The notes: a model not told the origin generated them from the letters alone. A DNA stretch of 64,000 nucleotides from Streptomyces sp. NBC_00554 (GCF_041431135.1 NZ_CP107799.1:9502501-9566500), one strand, 5' to 3'; positions 26,104 through 35,746 are shown, counted from the first letter of the stretch. Translations and numbers: made by a program.

Positions 26104-26997
26104 ATGAACTCCGGCACCCGCACCATCACGGTAGGCATCGACGGTTCGCGGGCGAGTCTCGACGCCGCGGACTGGGCCGCCCGCGAGGCTCAGCGCCGCC
26201 GCCTCCCGCTGCGTCTGCTGCACGCATCGCCCGGACCGGCCGTGCCCGCACGGATCCCGGACGTCGACGTCCCGGCCGGGCGCACCCGTACCGCACTCGA
26301 CCGGGCCGCGATCCAACTGGCGTACGCACACCCTGCGTTGAACATCATCGCGCGCAGCACCGAGGCGCCCGCCGTTCCCGCCCTGCTCGCGGCGGCCGCG
26401 GAGACCGAGACCCTGGTGCTCGGCTCACGCGGCCTGACCGGGTTCGCGGGCTTCCTCGTCGGCTCGGTCGCTCTCGCCGTCACGGACCGGGCCGCACGCC
26501 CGGTCGTTGTCGTGCGCGCGGGCGAACTCGCCGCGGACGAACGGATGCCCACCGCCGACGGCACACCGCCGAGCACGGCTCCCTATCTCCCCGTCGTCCT
26601 CGGCCTGGACCTGAGCCACCCGGCCGACGACCTCATCGGGTACGCCTTCGACACCGCGGCCGTCCGCTCCGCGCCGCTGCACGTCGTGCACACCTGGACC
26701 CTGCCCCCGCCGCGCGGCTACGCGCCCGGCATGCCCGTCCCCGGCCATCCGGACGAGCGGGAGGACGGCAAGTGGCATGTGCTGACCAGCACGTTGCAGC
26801 CATGGCGCCACAAGTTCCCGGAGACGCCCGTCTCCGAGCAGGTGATCTACGGCCACCCCGGGCACCAGCTGCTGAGGGCGTCCAACCGGGCCGGTCTGCT
26901 GGTCACCGGGCGCCGGACGGGCGAGGGCCTGAGCCGCGCCGCGCACTCACTCATCCACCACGCCATGTGTCCGGTGGCGGTGGTGCCGCACAGCTAA
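26104..26997 (+). CDS. Universal stress protein with two UspA domains
   Basis: 297 residues, two UspA domains (about 6-145 and 160-295). The first has the ATP-binding signature GSRGLTGFAGFLVGSVALAV (G-2x-G-9x-G-S/T); the second has GHPGHQLL and TGRRTGEGLSRAAHSLIHH, a variant with weaker nucleotide motif. Tandem Usp proteins bind ATP and are induced under stress or dormancy in actinobacteria. ATG 26104 follows GAAAGG by about 7 nt. No operon partner; it is convergent with the reductase gene. Confidence 0.9.
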   Translation: MNSGTRTITVGIDGSRASLDAADWAAREAQRRRLPLRLLHASPGPAVPARIPDVDVPAGRTRTALDRAAIQLAYAHPALNIIARSTEAPAVPALLAAAAETETLVLGSRGLTGFAGFLVGSVALAVTDRAARPVVVVRAGELAADERMPTADGTPPSTAPYLPVVLGLDLSHPADDLIGYAFDTAAVRSAPLHVVHTWTLPPPRGYAPGMPVPGHPDEREDGKWHVLTSTLQPWRHKFPETPVSEQVIYGHPGHQLLRASNRAGLLVTGRRTGEGLSRAAHSLIHHAMCPVAVVPHS

Positions 26998-27068
26998 CTG
27001 CAGTGCAGTGCAGTGCGGCGCAGGGCAGGCAACGCAGCGCAGGCGTGGCAGAACGCCACACGAACCGC

Positions 27069-27828
27069 TCAGCCGAAGCGCTCGATACGAATGCGGTCCA
27101 CCGGCTGCCCGGCCTCCACCAGCAGTCGCGACGCGTGCTCCGCGAACCCGTTGGAGCCGCATACATAGGCCTCCCACCCACCGGGTGGCTGCTCGGCCAG
27201 GAGCGGCGCCACATGTGTCGCCGCCATACGTCCTACCGGCACACCATCCGGAGCGCTGCGCGTGAAGACGGTCGTCGTCTCCTCGCCGTACTCCTGCGCG
27301 TAGATGAGCTCTTCGGGACCGCGAGCCGAGACGAGCAGGCGCAGCGGCACGTCCAGACCTTGCCCGCGGTGGTGCCGCAGCATCGACATCAGCGGTACGA
27401 CACCGGATCCGGCGCCGATGAGCAGTGCGGGCCGGTCGCCGGGCCAGGCGAAGAAGCCGCTGAGCGGGCCCCGCACCCGCACCGTGTCGCCGGGCTCGGC
27501 CACGGTGTGGAACCAGCCGGAGACCTCGCCGCCCTCGACATGGTCCAGCGTCAGTTCGACGTGCCCGGCGTCGTCGGGCGGAGAAGCGATGGAGTAGTGG
27601 CGCTGCGCCACATATCTGTCCTCGGCGGTCAGCCGCAGCATCAAATGCTGCCCCGGCAGGTGCCCCATCCACTGCGGCACCGCGAACCGGAACGTGGAGG
27701 CGTACGGCGTCTCCCGGCGGATCTCGGTGAGCGTGGCGGTCTGCCAGGTGGCCGCGGCGCGGGTACTCACCGCGATCCGCCCGGGCACGGCGAAGCCGGT
27801 GTGCGGCACGAAGGTCTTGGTCGTCGTC

Positions 27829-27836
<8 letters not shown>
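27069..27836 (-). CDS. Ferredoxin-NAD(P) reductase-like flavoprotein
   Basis: 255 residues. FAD-binding barrel with QRHYSIASPP (RxYS motif) and the NAD-binding half with LIGAGSGVVPLMSML and YVCGSNGF near the C-terminus; no iron-sulfur domain follows. It transfers electrons between NAD(P)H and a partner. Its start overlaps the end of the molybdo-oxidoreductase gene by 8 nt, so the two proteins are made together and probably form the reductase/oxidoreductase pair of one system. ATG 27836 lies inside the upstream gene and is the only sensible start. Confidence 0.9.
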
Positions 27837-28434
<598 letters not shown>

Positions 28435-28700
28435 ACGGGTGGTGCCTCCAGGCCGCCGGGAGCGGTGGCCCGCGGGTCGGGTGTGATCAGTGCTTATGCA
28501 TTCAACCGTACGTGGCCGCCGCCTATGCCCGGGCCCTCATGGGCCCCCGATCATTGCGGACATATGAACTCTCCCGAGGCCTGGGAATAGCTGTGGCGTG
28601 ATCTTCCTTGCCGCTACTGCCGACGCCGGTGGCCCCGACGGCTCCAGCGGGTGACAGTGGTCCCGGCAACCGGTGACAGCGAAGGAGAGTGAGGAAGCAC

Positions 28701-29621
28701 ATGCCCAAGGCGTACGTCTTCACGCGGTTCGGCGGCCCCGAGGCCGAGGCACTGGTTGAGCAGGACCGGCCGAGCCCGGGTCCCGGCCAGGTACTCGTCG
28801 CGGTACGCGCGGCGGGCGTGAACCCCGTCGACTGGAAGCAGCGGACGGGCCACAGCCGCCCGGGCGGCCCCGCACGCGAACTGCCCGCGGTGTTCGGCAA
28901 CGAGGTCGCGGGGGTCGTCGAGGAGGTCGGCGCCGAGGTGACCGGGTTCGCCGTCGGGGACGAGGTCTTCGGCAATCCGGTGGCGGGCGGATACGCCGAG
29001 TACGCCCTGCTTCCCGCGACCGTGACCGCGCACAAGCCCGCCGAGCTGTCGTATCAGGACGCCGCGACGCTGCCCGTCGCGGCGGCGACCGCGTACGACG
29101 GAGTCCGCCAGCTGGATCTGCCCGAAGGCGCGACCCTGCTGATCACCGGTGCGGGCGGCGGTGTCGGCGTCGCGGCCACGCAGATCGCGCGCGCGTTCGG
29201 GGTGCGTGTCATCGGGGTCGCGAGCGACGCCAAGAAGGACTTCGTCGAGTCGCTCGGGGCCGTGCACGTCCCGTCGGGGCCGGACCTTGCGGAGCGGCTG
29301 CGCGGGGCGGCGCCGGACGGTGTGGACGGCGTGTTCGACCTGGTCGGGGGCGAGGTCCAGGAAGCAGCGGCGACGCTCCTCGGCGACCCCGCGAAGCTGA
29401 TCACCGGCGCCGACCGGAGGACCGCCGCGCGGCTCGGCGGCGGGCCCGTCGAACGAGCCCGCAATTCCGCCGTGCTCGACGAGGTGGCGAAGCTCGTGGT
29501 CGAGGGCAAGCTGCGGCCGTTCGTCACGCAGACCTTCCCGCTCGGCCGGGCGGGCGAGGCACTGCGCACGGTCGAGGACGGCCACGCGCGCGGCAAGATC
29601 GTGATCGAGGTCGGCGGATGA
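28701..29621 (+). CDS. NADP-dependent quinone oxidoreductase / MDR-family alcohol dehydrogenase
   Basis: 306 residues, medium-chain reductase without zinc ligands. GVNPVDWKQRTG, the GNEVAGVVEEVG block and the nucleotide loop TGAGGGVG near residue 150 place it with QOR-type NADPH:quinone reductases. ATG 28701 has GTGAGGAAG 6-7 nt upstream. Its stop overlaps the next start as ATGA, so it is co-translated with the GNAT acetyltransferase. Probable role: reduction of quinones or enones as detoxification. Confidence 0.9.
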   Translation: MPKAYVFTRFGGPEAEALVEQDRPSPGPGQVLVAVRAAGVNPVDWKQRTGHSRPGGPARELPAVFGNEVAGVVEEVGAEVTGFAVGDEVFGNPVAGGYAEYALLPATVTAHKPAELSYQDAATLPVAAATAYDGVRQLDLPEGATLLITGAGGGVGVAATQIARAFGVRVIGVASDAKKDFVESLGAVHVPSGPDLAERLRGAAPDGVDGVFDLVGGEVQEAAATLLGDPAKLITGADRRTAARLGGGPVERARNSAVLDEVAKLVVEGKLRPFVTQTFPLGRAGEALRTVEDGHARGKIVIEVGG

Positions 29622-30313
29622 GCGCACATCCCCTGGATAATCCGGCGTTCGGCGCCCTGACCGGCCCGCACGCCCACTTCGCCGAACGCCGTGGCCGCGT
29701 CCTGCGCTACCCCCTGGACGTATCGCCGTGGCTGGCCCTCCCCGACGACCCGGACGCCGACGACTGGGCTGACCTTGCCGCCCTGGTCGGCCCGGGTGGC
29801 GAAGCCCCACTGGCCGGTTTCACCGGGCAGACCCCGGACGGCTGGGAGGTGACCTTCAACCTGGAGGGCGTTCAGCTGGTCGACGACGGCATAGCCGCGG
29901 CCCCGGACGCCGAGGCGGTACGGCTCGGCCCCGCCGACGTGCCCGAGATGCTCGACCTGGTCGAACGGACCAGGCCGGGACCCTTCCTGCCGCGCACCGT
30001 CGAACTCGGCACCTATCTGGGGATACGCCGGAACGGCGCGCTGATCGCCATGGCGGGGGAGCGGCTGCACCCGCCGGGCTGGACCGAGATCAGCGCGGTC
30101 TGCACCGACCCGGACTTCCGAGGCGAGGGCCTGGCGACCCGGCTGATCCTGGCCGTCGCACACGGCATCCGCGAACGCGGCGAGACCCCGTTCCTGCACA
30201 CCGCCGCGAACAACACCAACGCCATCCGCCTCTACGAGTCCCTGGGCTTCCGGCTCCGCCGCAGGACCCGCTTCCTCGCGGCGCGTGTGCCTGAGCAGGT
30301 GGCGGTGTCCTGA
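29618..30313 (+). CDS. GNAT-family N-acetyltransferase (FR47-like)
   Basis: 231 residues. The N-terminal 95 residues are a short extra domain; the acetyl-CoA fold is in the C-terminal half: ISAVCTDPDFRGEGLATRLI carries the pyrophosphate-binding R-G-x-G-L-A loop and NNTNAIRLYESLGFRLRRR the last strands, as in FR47-like acetyltransferases. It is coupled to the quinone oxidoreductase by ATGA. The acceptor is unknown. Confidence 0.88.
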   Translation: MSAHPLDNPAFGALTGPHAHFAERRGRVLRYPLDVSPWLALPDDPDADDWADLAALVGPGGEAPLAGFTGQTPDGWEVTFNLEGVQLVDDGIAAAPDAEAVRLGPADVPEMLDLVERTRPGPFLPRTVELGTYLGIRRNGALIAMAGERLHPPGWTEISAVCTDPDFRGEGLATRLILAVAHGIRERGETPFLHTAANNTNAIRLYESLGFRLRRRTRFLAARVPEQVAVS

Positions 30314-30373
30314 CGCCCATGAGCGCATGGACGGGTCGCCGACAGGCCAGTCCGCGAACGGGCCACTGACCGG

Positions 30374-30865
30374 TCAATCCGCGGACGGGTCGCCGGCCGG
30401 CTCGTCCCCGCCCGCCGCGTTGTAGCGCCGCAGATACGAGGCGAAGCGCGCGAGATCCTCCTCGGGCCAGCCCGCGAGCCGCTCACGGAACGCCACCCGG
30501 CGGCTCTCGGTCACCTGGGCGAGGATCTCCGTGCCCGTCTCCGTCAGATGCAGCACCTGCACCCGATGGTCCTCCGGGTCGAGCCGTCGCTCGATGAGCC
30601 CGGACCGCTCCAGCGCGGCCACCTGCCGGCTCACCGTGGACTTGTCCAGGGCGTAGTGCGCGGCGAGGTCGGTGGCACGGCAGCCGCCGCGCTCCTCCAG
30701 ATGCCCGAGCAGGGTGTACGAGACCAGGGACAGCTCGGGGTGCATACGGCCCGCCGTGGCCCTGGCCCGCCGGGCGAAGGACGTCATCTCGCGCTGGATG
30801 GTCTCGACGGCCGCGTCGGCGGCGGCAGTGACAACGGTCTCATCAAGCTCTTCGGCTGCCTTCAT
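30374..30865 (-). CDS. MarR-family transcriptional regulator
   Basis: 163 residues with the winged HTH in the middle (GCRATDLAAHYALDKSTVSRQVAALERSGLIERRLDPEDHR, about 60-100). MarR dimers repress efflux and stress genes and are released by phenolic or similar ligands. ATG 30865 is preceded by AGGAGG. The divergent membrane protein gene starts 89 nt away, and a perfect 7-bp palindrome lies between them, so the regulator most likely controls both genes. The 3' end is convergent with the GNAT gene. Confidence 0.92.
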   Translation of the reverse strand: MKAAEELDETVVTAAADAAVETIQREMTSFARRARATAGRMHPELSLVSYTLLGHLEERGGCRATDLAAHYALDKSTVSRQVAALERSGLIERRLDPEDHRVQVLHLTETGTEILAQVTESRRVAFRERLAGWPEEDLARFASYLRRYNAAGGDEPAGDPSAD

Positions 30866-30885
30866 GGGAACCTCCTCGCGCTACT

Positions 30886-30927
30886 AGTTGTATAGTACAA
30901 CTTGAAGTGAGAGTTGTATTTGCCAAC
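30886..30927. promoter_or_regulatory. MarR operator region
   Basis: AGTTGTA-TAG-TACAACT (30886-30902) is a perfect 7-bp inverted repeat. A second copy of AGTTGTA at 30912-30918, with GTTG/CAAC at 30913-30916 and 30924-30927, gives a weaker site 26 bp on. TATAGT within the first site is a candidate -10 for the membrane protein gene, so binding would block it. Confidence 0.7.
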
Positions 30928-30954
30928 CAATATGTCGACCAAGTAGGAGTTCGC

Positions 30955-31992
30955 ATGGTCACCGGGCTGCGGTCACCGGCGCTGCGTCATGTGCTCACGC
31001 ACCTGATCACCCCGCTGCTGATGTGCATCGGTATGGGGCTCGCCTATATGGGCGCCTTCGTCACGCCCGAGCCGAACCACCTGCCCGTGGCCGTCGTGGG
31101 CAGCGGACCCGAGGTCAAGGTGTTCGCGCAGTCGGTCAAGGACGAGGCGGGGGAGAAGCTCGACGTCCGTACCGTCGCGAGCCGCGCCGAAGCGGTCGAC
31201 CTGCTCAAGTCCCGTGACATCACGGGTGCGTACATCCCGAGCTCGAAGACGCCGGAGCTGGTCGTCGCCACTGCCGCGTCCGACATGGGAGCCACGGCGG
31301 TCGAGAAGGTCTTCACCCCGGTCGCCGCCCAGGAGGGCCTGCCGCTGAAGGTCACCGATGTCGTCCCGCCGGCCGCCGACGACCCCACGGGCCAGGGCCT
31401 GTTCTTCCTGCTGATCGCGCTGAGCATCGGCTCGTACGCGTCCGTCGCCGCACTCGGCGCCGCAGGCGGCGAGCTCCCCATGCGGGCTCGGGCGCTGCTG
31501 GCGGTCGGCATCTCCGGTGCCGTGAGCGTCATCGGCACGCTGCTCGCCGGGCCGGTGTTCCACCTCGCGGACCACGGCCTGGCGAGCGTGTGGGGGATGA
31601 GCTGGCTCTACTCCGCGGGCATCCTCTTCATCGGCGTCGGACTCCACACGTTCCTCAAGCGGTGGACCACGCTCGCCATGATGGTGCTCTTCGTGATGCT
31701 CAACTTCACCAGTTCCGGTGGTCTGTTCAGGCCCGAGCTCCAGAACGGCTTCTTCGGCACCCTGCACGCCTTCTGGAACGGCGCCGGGTTCGTCGAGGGC
31801 GTCCGGGGCCTCCTCTACTTCGACGGCGACGGGCTGTCCGGCAACCTCTGGACGCTGGTCGCCTGGCTGCTGGCCGGCCTCCTGGTCACGGCCGTCGCCG
31901 GTGCCGTGGAGCTGGGGCGCGCCCGTGGTCACGTACAGCCGGAGCCCGTCGAGGAGGCCGAGGAAGAACTGGAGGAGACGGTCGCCGTCTGA
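30955..31992 (+). CDS. ABC-2/YhgE-like multi-pass membrane protein
   Basis: 345 residues. One transmembrane helix near residues 14-35, an extracytoplasmic domain of about 100 residues (PVAVVGSGPEVKVFAQSV ... GAYIPS), then about five helices between 142 and 325, and an acidic cytoplasmic tail (EEAEEELEE). This matches the YhgE/Pip and ABC-2-like export family rather than an MFS pump; no ATPase gene is adjacent. ATG 30955 follows GTAGGAG by 5 nt. Control by the divergent MarR gene suggests export of, or protection against, a lipophilic compound. Confidence 0.8.
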   Translation: MVTGLRSPALRHVLTHLITPLLMCIGMGLAYMGAFVTPEPNHLPVAVVGSGPEVKVFAQSVKDEAGEKLDVRTVASRAEAVDLLKSRDITGAYIPSSKTPELVVATAASDMGATAVEKVFTPVAAQEGLPLKVTDVVPPAADDPTGQGLFFLLIALSIGSYASVAALGAAGGELPMRARALLAVGISGAVSVIGTLLAGPVFHLADHGLASVWGMSWLYSAGILFIGVGLHTFLKRWTTLAMMVLFVMLNFTSSGGLFRPELQNGFFGTLHAFWNGAGFVEGVRGLLYFDGDGLSGNLWTLVAWLLAGLLVTAVAGAVELGRARGHVQPEPVEEAEEELEETVAV

Positions 31993-32002
31993 CCGTTCCT
32001 GT

Positions 32003-32170
32003 TAGTGTTGCCGCGTCGGCTGTGGAACGCCCCAGCCAAAGAGTTGCCCAGGAGGTGGGACCCATCAACGCTTGGTCAGGTCGGGTGCTCTCACCTCAAG
32101 GCAACGCGGCTCACCGCCAGTAGGCGGCCGCGAGAGCGCCCTTCGGCTCACCGAAAGGCCCTCGGCTTCC
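32003..32170 (+). ncRNA. Structured 5' leader candidate upstream of the PrmC-like gene
   Basis: TAGTGT (32003-32008) is a candidate -10, giving a leader of about 155 nt. It contains consecutive pairings: hairpin 32018-32037 (GGCTG/CAGCC), long stem GTTGCC 32043-32048 with GGCAAC 32100-32105, enclosing GAGGTG 32052-32057 with CACCTC 32092-32097. Then come hairpin 32106-32131 (CCGCC-AGTA-GGCGG inside GCGG/CCGC) and hairpin 32142-32155 (TTCGG-CTCA-CCGAA). The Shine-Dalgarno-like AGGAGGTG is inside the long stem. I do not recognise the RNA class; a coding extension from TTG 32072 is an alternative explanation. Confidence 0.4.
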
Positions 32171-32953
32171 ATGCCTCTTCTGTCCCCTCTCTTTGATTCC
32201 GTTGTCACCGCGCTCCGCTCCGCCGGCTGTGTCTTCGCCGAGGACGAGGCGGAGTTGATCCTCGCCACAGCTCGCACCCCGGACGATGTCGCCACCATGG
32301 TTGACCGGCGCGTCGCGGGACTTCCCCTTGAACACGTGCTCGGCTGGGCCGGGTTCCACGGACTGCGCGTCGCCGTGGAGCCGGGCGTCTTCGTGCCCCG
32401 CCGCCGCACCGAGTTCCTCGTCGACCAGGCGGTCGCCCTGGCGAGGGACGTGTCCCTCGTCGTGGACCTCTGCTGCGGCTCCGGCGCGGTGGGCGCCGCG
32501 CTGGCCGCCTCCCTCGGCGGGCCCGAACTGCACGCCGCCGACATCGACCCGGCCGCGGTGCGCTGCGCCCGCCGCAACGTCGAGCCCTTCGCCGGTCACG
32601 TGTACGAGGGCGACCTCTTTGCCGCCCTGCCCGACACCCTGCGCGGCCGCGTCGACGTACTGGCCGCGAACGTGCCGTACGTCCCCACCGACGAGGTCGG
32701 ACTCCTGCCGGCGGAGGCCCGCGACCACGAACCCCTCGTCGCCCTCGACGGAGGTTCCGACGGGCTCGACATCCTGCGCCGGGTCGTCGCGGAGGCCCCC
32801 GAATGGCTGGCCCCGGGCGGCTGCCTCCTCGTCGAGACGAGCGAGCGCCAGGCACCCCGGGCCGTCGAGACCTTCACCCGAAGCGGCCTGGCAAGCCGAC
32901 TGGCCGTTTCCGACGAGCTGTACGCCAACGTCGTGATCGGCACCAAGGTCTAG
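32171..32953 (+). CDS. PrmC/HemK-like N5-glutamine methyltransferase paralogue
   Basis: 260 residues. SAM motif I VVDLCCGSGAVGAAL and the catalytic-type NVPY (N-x-P-Y, for amide nitrogen methylation) are present, as in PrmC. The N-terminal helical part (LRSAGCVFAEDEAELIL ... GLPLEHVLGWAGF) is the PrmC-type cap. Streptomyces usually also have a true prmC beside the release-factor gene, so this is probably a paralogue with another target. ATG 32171 is used; an in-frame TTG at 32072 would add 33 residues and lies in the structured leader. Monocistronic. Confidence 0.85.
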   Translation: MPLLSPLFDSVVTALRSAGCVFAEDEAELILATARTPDDVATMVDRRVAGLPLEHVLGWAGFHGLRVAVEPGVFVPRRRTEFLVDQAVALARDVSLVVDLCCGSGAVGAALAASLGGPELHAADIDPAAVRCARRNVEPFAGHVYEGDLFAALPDTLRGRVDVLAANVPYVPTDEVGLLPAEARDHEPLVALDGGSDGLDILRRVVAEAPEWLAPGGCLLVETSERQAPRAVETFTRSGLASRLAVSDELYANVVIGTKV

Positions 32954-33024
32954 CCGCTCGGCCGACTCCGCTCGCTCGGCATGTCGCGTTCTCCCTCGAC
33001 TCGGCCGAGTGAGCGACCTCATTG

Positions 33025-33062
33025 TGCAACTAGTTGCATAAAGCTCGGCCCGTCGTTTACAA
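33025..33062 (+). promoter_or_regulatory. PadR-type palindromic operator overlapping the FadH promoter
   Basis: TGCAACTAGTTGCA (33025-33038) is a perfect 14-bp palindrome. TTGCAT (33034-33039) and TTACAA (33057-33062) could be the -35 and -10, 17 bp apart, so the operator covers the -35. A PadR gene follows in the same operon, which makes it the likely binder. Confidence 0.6.
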
Positions 33063-33096
33063 CAGACACACGACACCGCGCACGGAGGGCCGCCCG

Positions 33097-35112
33097 ATGA
33101 GCCGTTACCCGCACCTGCTGAACCCGCTCGACCTGGGCTTCACCACCCTGCCCAACCGCGTGCTCATGGGCTCCATGCATGTGGGCCTGGAGGAGGCCGA
33201 GCGCGGCTTCGAGCGGATGGCCGAGTTCTACGCCACCCGGGCCCGCGGCGGTGTCGGCCTCATCGTCACCGGCGGCATCGCGCCCAACGAGGCCGGGCGG
33301 CCGTACGAGGGCGGCGCCAAGCTGACCACCGAGGCGGAGGCGGAGCAGCACACGGAGATCACCGCCGCGGTGCACCGCGAGGGCGGGAAGATCGCCATGC
33401 AGATCCTGCACTTCGGGCGGTACGCCTACCACCAGGACCTCGTCGCGCCCAGCGCCCTCCAGGCCCCGATCAGCCCCTTCCCGCCGCACGAGCTCACCGA
33501 CGCCGAGATCGAGCGGACCATCGACGACTACGCGCGCGCCGCCCGCCTGGCGAAGCGGGCCGGCTACGACGGCGTCGAGATCATGGGCTCCGAGGGCTAC
33601 CTGATCAACGAGTTCATCGCCACCCAGACCAACAAACGCGAGGACCGCTGGGGTGGCTCGTACGAGAACCGCACGCGCTTCCCCCTGGAGATCCTCCGGC
33701 GGGTGCGTGAAGCGGTCGGCGCGGACTTCATCATCATCTACCGCCTGTCGATGCTGGACCTGGTGCCGGGCGGCTCCTCCCTGGAGGAGGTGATCACCCT
33801 CGCCCAGGCCGTCGAGGCCGCCGGGGCCACGATCATCAACACCGGCATCGGCTGGCACGAGGCCCGCATTCCCACCATCGCGACCTCGGTACCGCGCGGT
33901 GCGTACACCTGGGTGACCAAAAAGGTCATGGGTGCCGTTTCGATCCCCCTGGTCACCACCAACCGCATCAACACCCCCGAACTCGCCGAGCAGTTGCTCG
34001 CCGACGGCCACGCCGACATGGTGTCCCTGGCCCGCCCGATGCTCGCCGACCCCGACTTCGTTGCCAAGGCGGAGGCGGGCAGGCCCGAGGCCATCAACAC
34101 CTGCATCGGCTGCAACCAGGCCTGCCTCGACCACACTTTCAGCGGCAAGATCACCTCCTGCCTGGTCAACCCGCGCGCCTGCCACGAGACGGAGCTCGTC
34201 CTCTCACCGACCAAGCTGCGCAAGCGAGTTGCCGTGGTCGGCGCGGGTCCCGCCGGACTCGCCTGCGCGGTCTCCGCCGCCGAGCGCGGCCACGACGTCA
34301 CCCTCTACGACGCCGCGCACGAGATCGGCGGCCAGCTCAACGTGGCCCGCAAGGTCCCCGGCAAGCAGGAGTTCGACGAGACGATCCGCTATTTCCGTAC
34401 ACAGCTCGAACTGCACGGCGTGGACGTGCGGTTGAACACCCGCATCGACGCCGAGGACGTCCTCGGATACGACGACGTCGTGGTCGCGACCGGCGTCAGC
34501 CCGCGCACCCCCGAGATCCCCGGCGTCGACCACCCCAGCGTCGTCGGCTACTTGGACGTGCTGCGCGACGGCGCCCCCGTCGGCGACCGCGTCGCGATCC
34601 TCGGCGCCGGAGGCATCGGCTTCGACGTCGCCGAGTACCTAACCGACAGCGGTGACAAGGCGAGCGAGGACCCGGCGACGTACTTCCGGAACTGGGGCGT
34701 CGACATGGACTACCGGGGGCCCGGCGGCCTCGCCGCCCCCGAGCGGCCCGCCCCGCCCCGCACCGTCCACCTCCTCCAGCGCAAGGCCTCCAAGGTCGGC
34801 GCCGGACTCGGCAAGACGACGGGGTGGATCCACCGCGCCGAACTCAAGCACCGCGGCGTCACCATGGTCGCGGGCGTCCAGTACGACCGGATCGACGACG
34901 CCGGACTGCACGTCACCGTCGAGGGGCGGAGCCAGGTCCTGGACGTCGACACGATCGTCCTGTGCACCGGGCAGGACCCGCGCCGTGACCTGTACGAGGA
35001 GCTGCTCGCCGCGGGCGGCAGCGTGCACCTCATCGGCGGCGCCGACGTGGCCGCCGAACTGGACGCCAAGCGTGCCATCAAGCAGGGCACGGAGCTGGCG
35101 GCGGCACTGTAA
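33097..35112 (+). CDS. fadH: 2,4-dienoyl-CoA reductase / NADH:flavin oxidoreductase (FadH type)
   Basis: 671 residues, the three-domain architecture of E. coli FadH. FMN-binding TIM barrel (1-365) with Tyr168 and His254 in the places of the catalytic Tyr and His. The [4Fe-4S] ligands are Cys336, Cys339, Cys343 and Cys355. The C-terminal half is a flavodoxin/FAD-NAD(P) binding domain with VVGAGPAGLACA and LGAGGIGFDVAEYL. It reduces 2,4-dienoyl-CoA with NADPH during beta-oxidation of unsaturated fatty acids; related old-yellow-type enzymes reduce other enones. ATG 33097 follows CGGAGGG by 7 nt. Followed 31 nt later by padR. Confidence 0.9.
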   Translation: MSRYPHLLNPLDLGFTTLPNRVLMGSMHVGLEEAERGFERMAEFYATRARGGVGLIVTGGIAPNEAGRPYEGGAKLTTEAEAEQHTEITAAVHREGGKIAMQILHFGRYAYHQDLVAPSALQAPISPFPPHELTDAEIERTIDDYARAARLAKRAGYDGVEIMGSEGYLINEFIATQTNKREDRWGGSYENRTRFPLEILRRVREAVGADFIIIYRLSMLDLVPGGSSLEEVITLAQAVEAAGATIINTGIGWHEARIPTIATSVPRGAYTWVTKKVMGAVSIPLVTTNRINTPELAEQLLADGHADMVSLARPMLADPDFVAKAEAGRPEAINTCIGCNQACLDHTFSGKITSCLVNPRACHETELVLSPTKLRKRVAVVGAGPAGLACAVSAAERGHDVTLYDAAHEIGGQLNVARKVPGKQEFDETIRYFRTQLELHGVDVRLNTRIDAEDVLGYDDVVVATGVSPRTPEIPGVDHPSVVGYLDVLRDGAPVGDRVAILGAGGIGFDVAEYLTDSGDKASEDPATYFRNWGVDMDYRGPGGLAAPERPAPPRTVHLLQRKASKVGAGLGKTTGWIHRAELKHRGVTMVAGVQYDRIDDAGLHVTVEGRSQVLDVDTIVLCTGQDPRRDLYEELLAAGGSVHLIGGADVAAELDAKRAIKQGTELAAAL

Positions 35113-35143
35113 GGGCCCTGCGACCCCTCCCTAGGATGACCCC

Positions 35144-35689
35144 ATGTCACTCCCGCACGCGATCCTCACCGCCCTTCTGGAGAAGCCGTCGTCGGGCCTC
35201 GAACTGACCCGCCGGTTCGACAAGTCGATCGGCTACTTCTGGTCGGCGACGCATCAGCAGATCTATCGCGAGCTGGGAAAACTGGAGGCTGACGGGCACA
35301 TCCGCGCCCTGCAGTCCGAGCAGCCGGCCCGCGGGCAGAAGAAGAGCTACGAGGTCCTGCCCGCGGGCCGCGACGAACTCGCCCGCTGGACCGCCGCCTC
35401 TCAGGACCCGAAGCCCCTGCGCGACACCATGCTGCTGAGGCTGCGCGCCTCCGCCGTCGTCGGCACCGCGGGCATCGAGGCGGACCTGCGCCGCCATCTC
35501 GACCTGCATCAGCGGCAGTTGGAGGAGTACGAGGGAATCCAGACGCGTGACTTCCCGCCCGGGAAGGACACCGCGCAGGACCGACTGCGGCACCTCGTAC
35601 TGCGCGCCGGTATCGACCTGGAGACCTTCTGGACGCGTTGGCTGACCCACGCGCTGGAGGAGTTCGAGCAGTTGCCCGCGCACGAGTAG
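35144..35689 (+). CDS. PadR-family transcriptional regulator
   Basis: 181 residues: an N-terminal PadR winged HTH (ILTALLEKPSSGLELTRRFDKSIGYFWSATHQQIYRELGKLEADG, about 5-75) and a C-terminal Vir_act_alpha_C-like helical dimerisation domain. It is 31 nt after the fadH gene on the same strand, so it is probably in the same transcript and controls it through the TGCAAC/GTTGCA palindrome before fadH. Ligands of PadR proteins are often phenolic acids or acyl compounds; here an acyl-CoA or enone inducer would make sense. Confidence 0.9.
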   Translation: MSLPHAILTALLEKPSSGLELTRRFDKSIGYFWSATHQQIYRELGKLEADGHIRALQSEQPARGQKKSYEVLPAGRDELARWTAASQDPKPLRDTMLLRLRASAVVGTAGIEADLRRHLDLHQRQLEEYEGIQTRDFPPGKDTAQDRLRHLVLRAGIDLETFWTRWLTHALEEFEQLPAHE

Positions 35690-35746
35690 GCGACCGTCCC
35701 TCCGACCGGAGTCGGGTGGACGGCCGCCGTGGTGACGAACCCCGGA

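Noticed and set aside
26998..27060. Short TGCAG repeat run after the universal stress protein gene
   Set aside because: Only three 5-bp units; too short to distinguish from chance.
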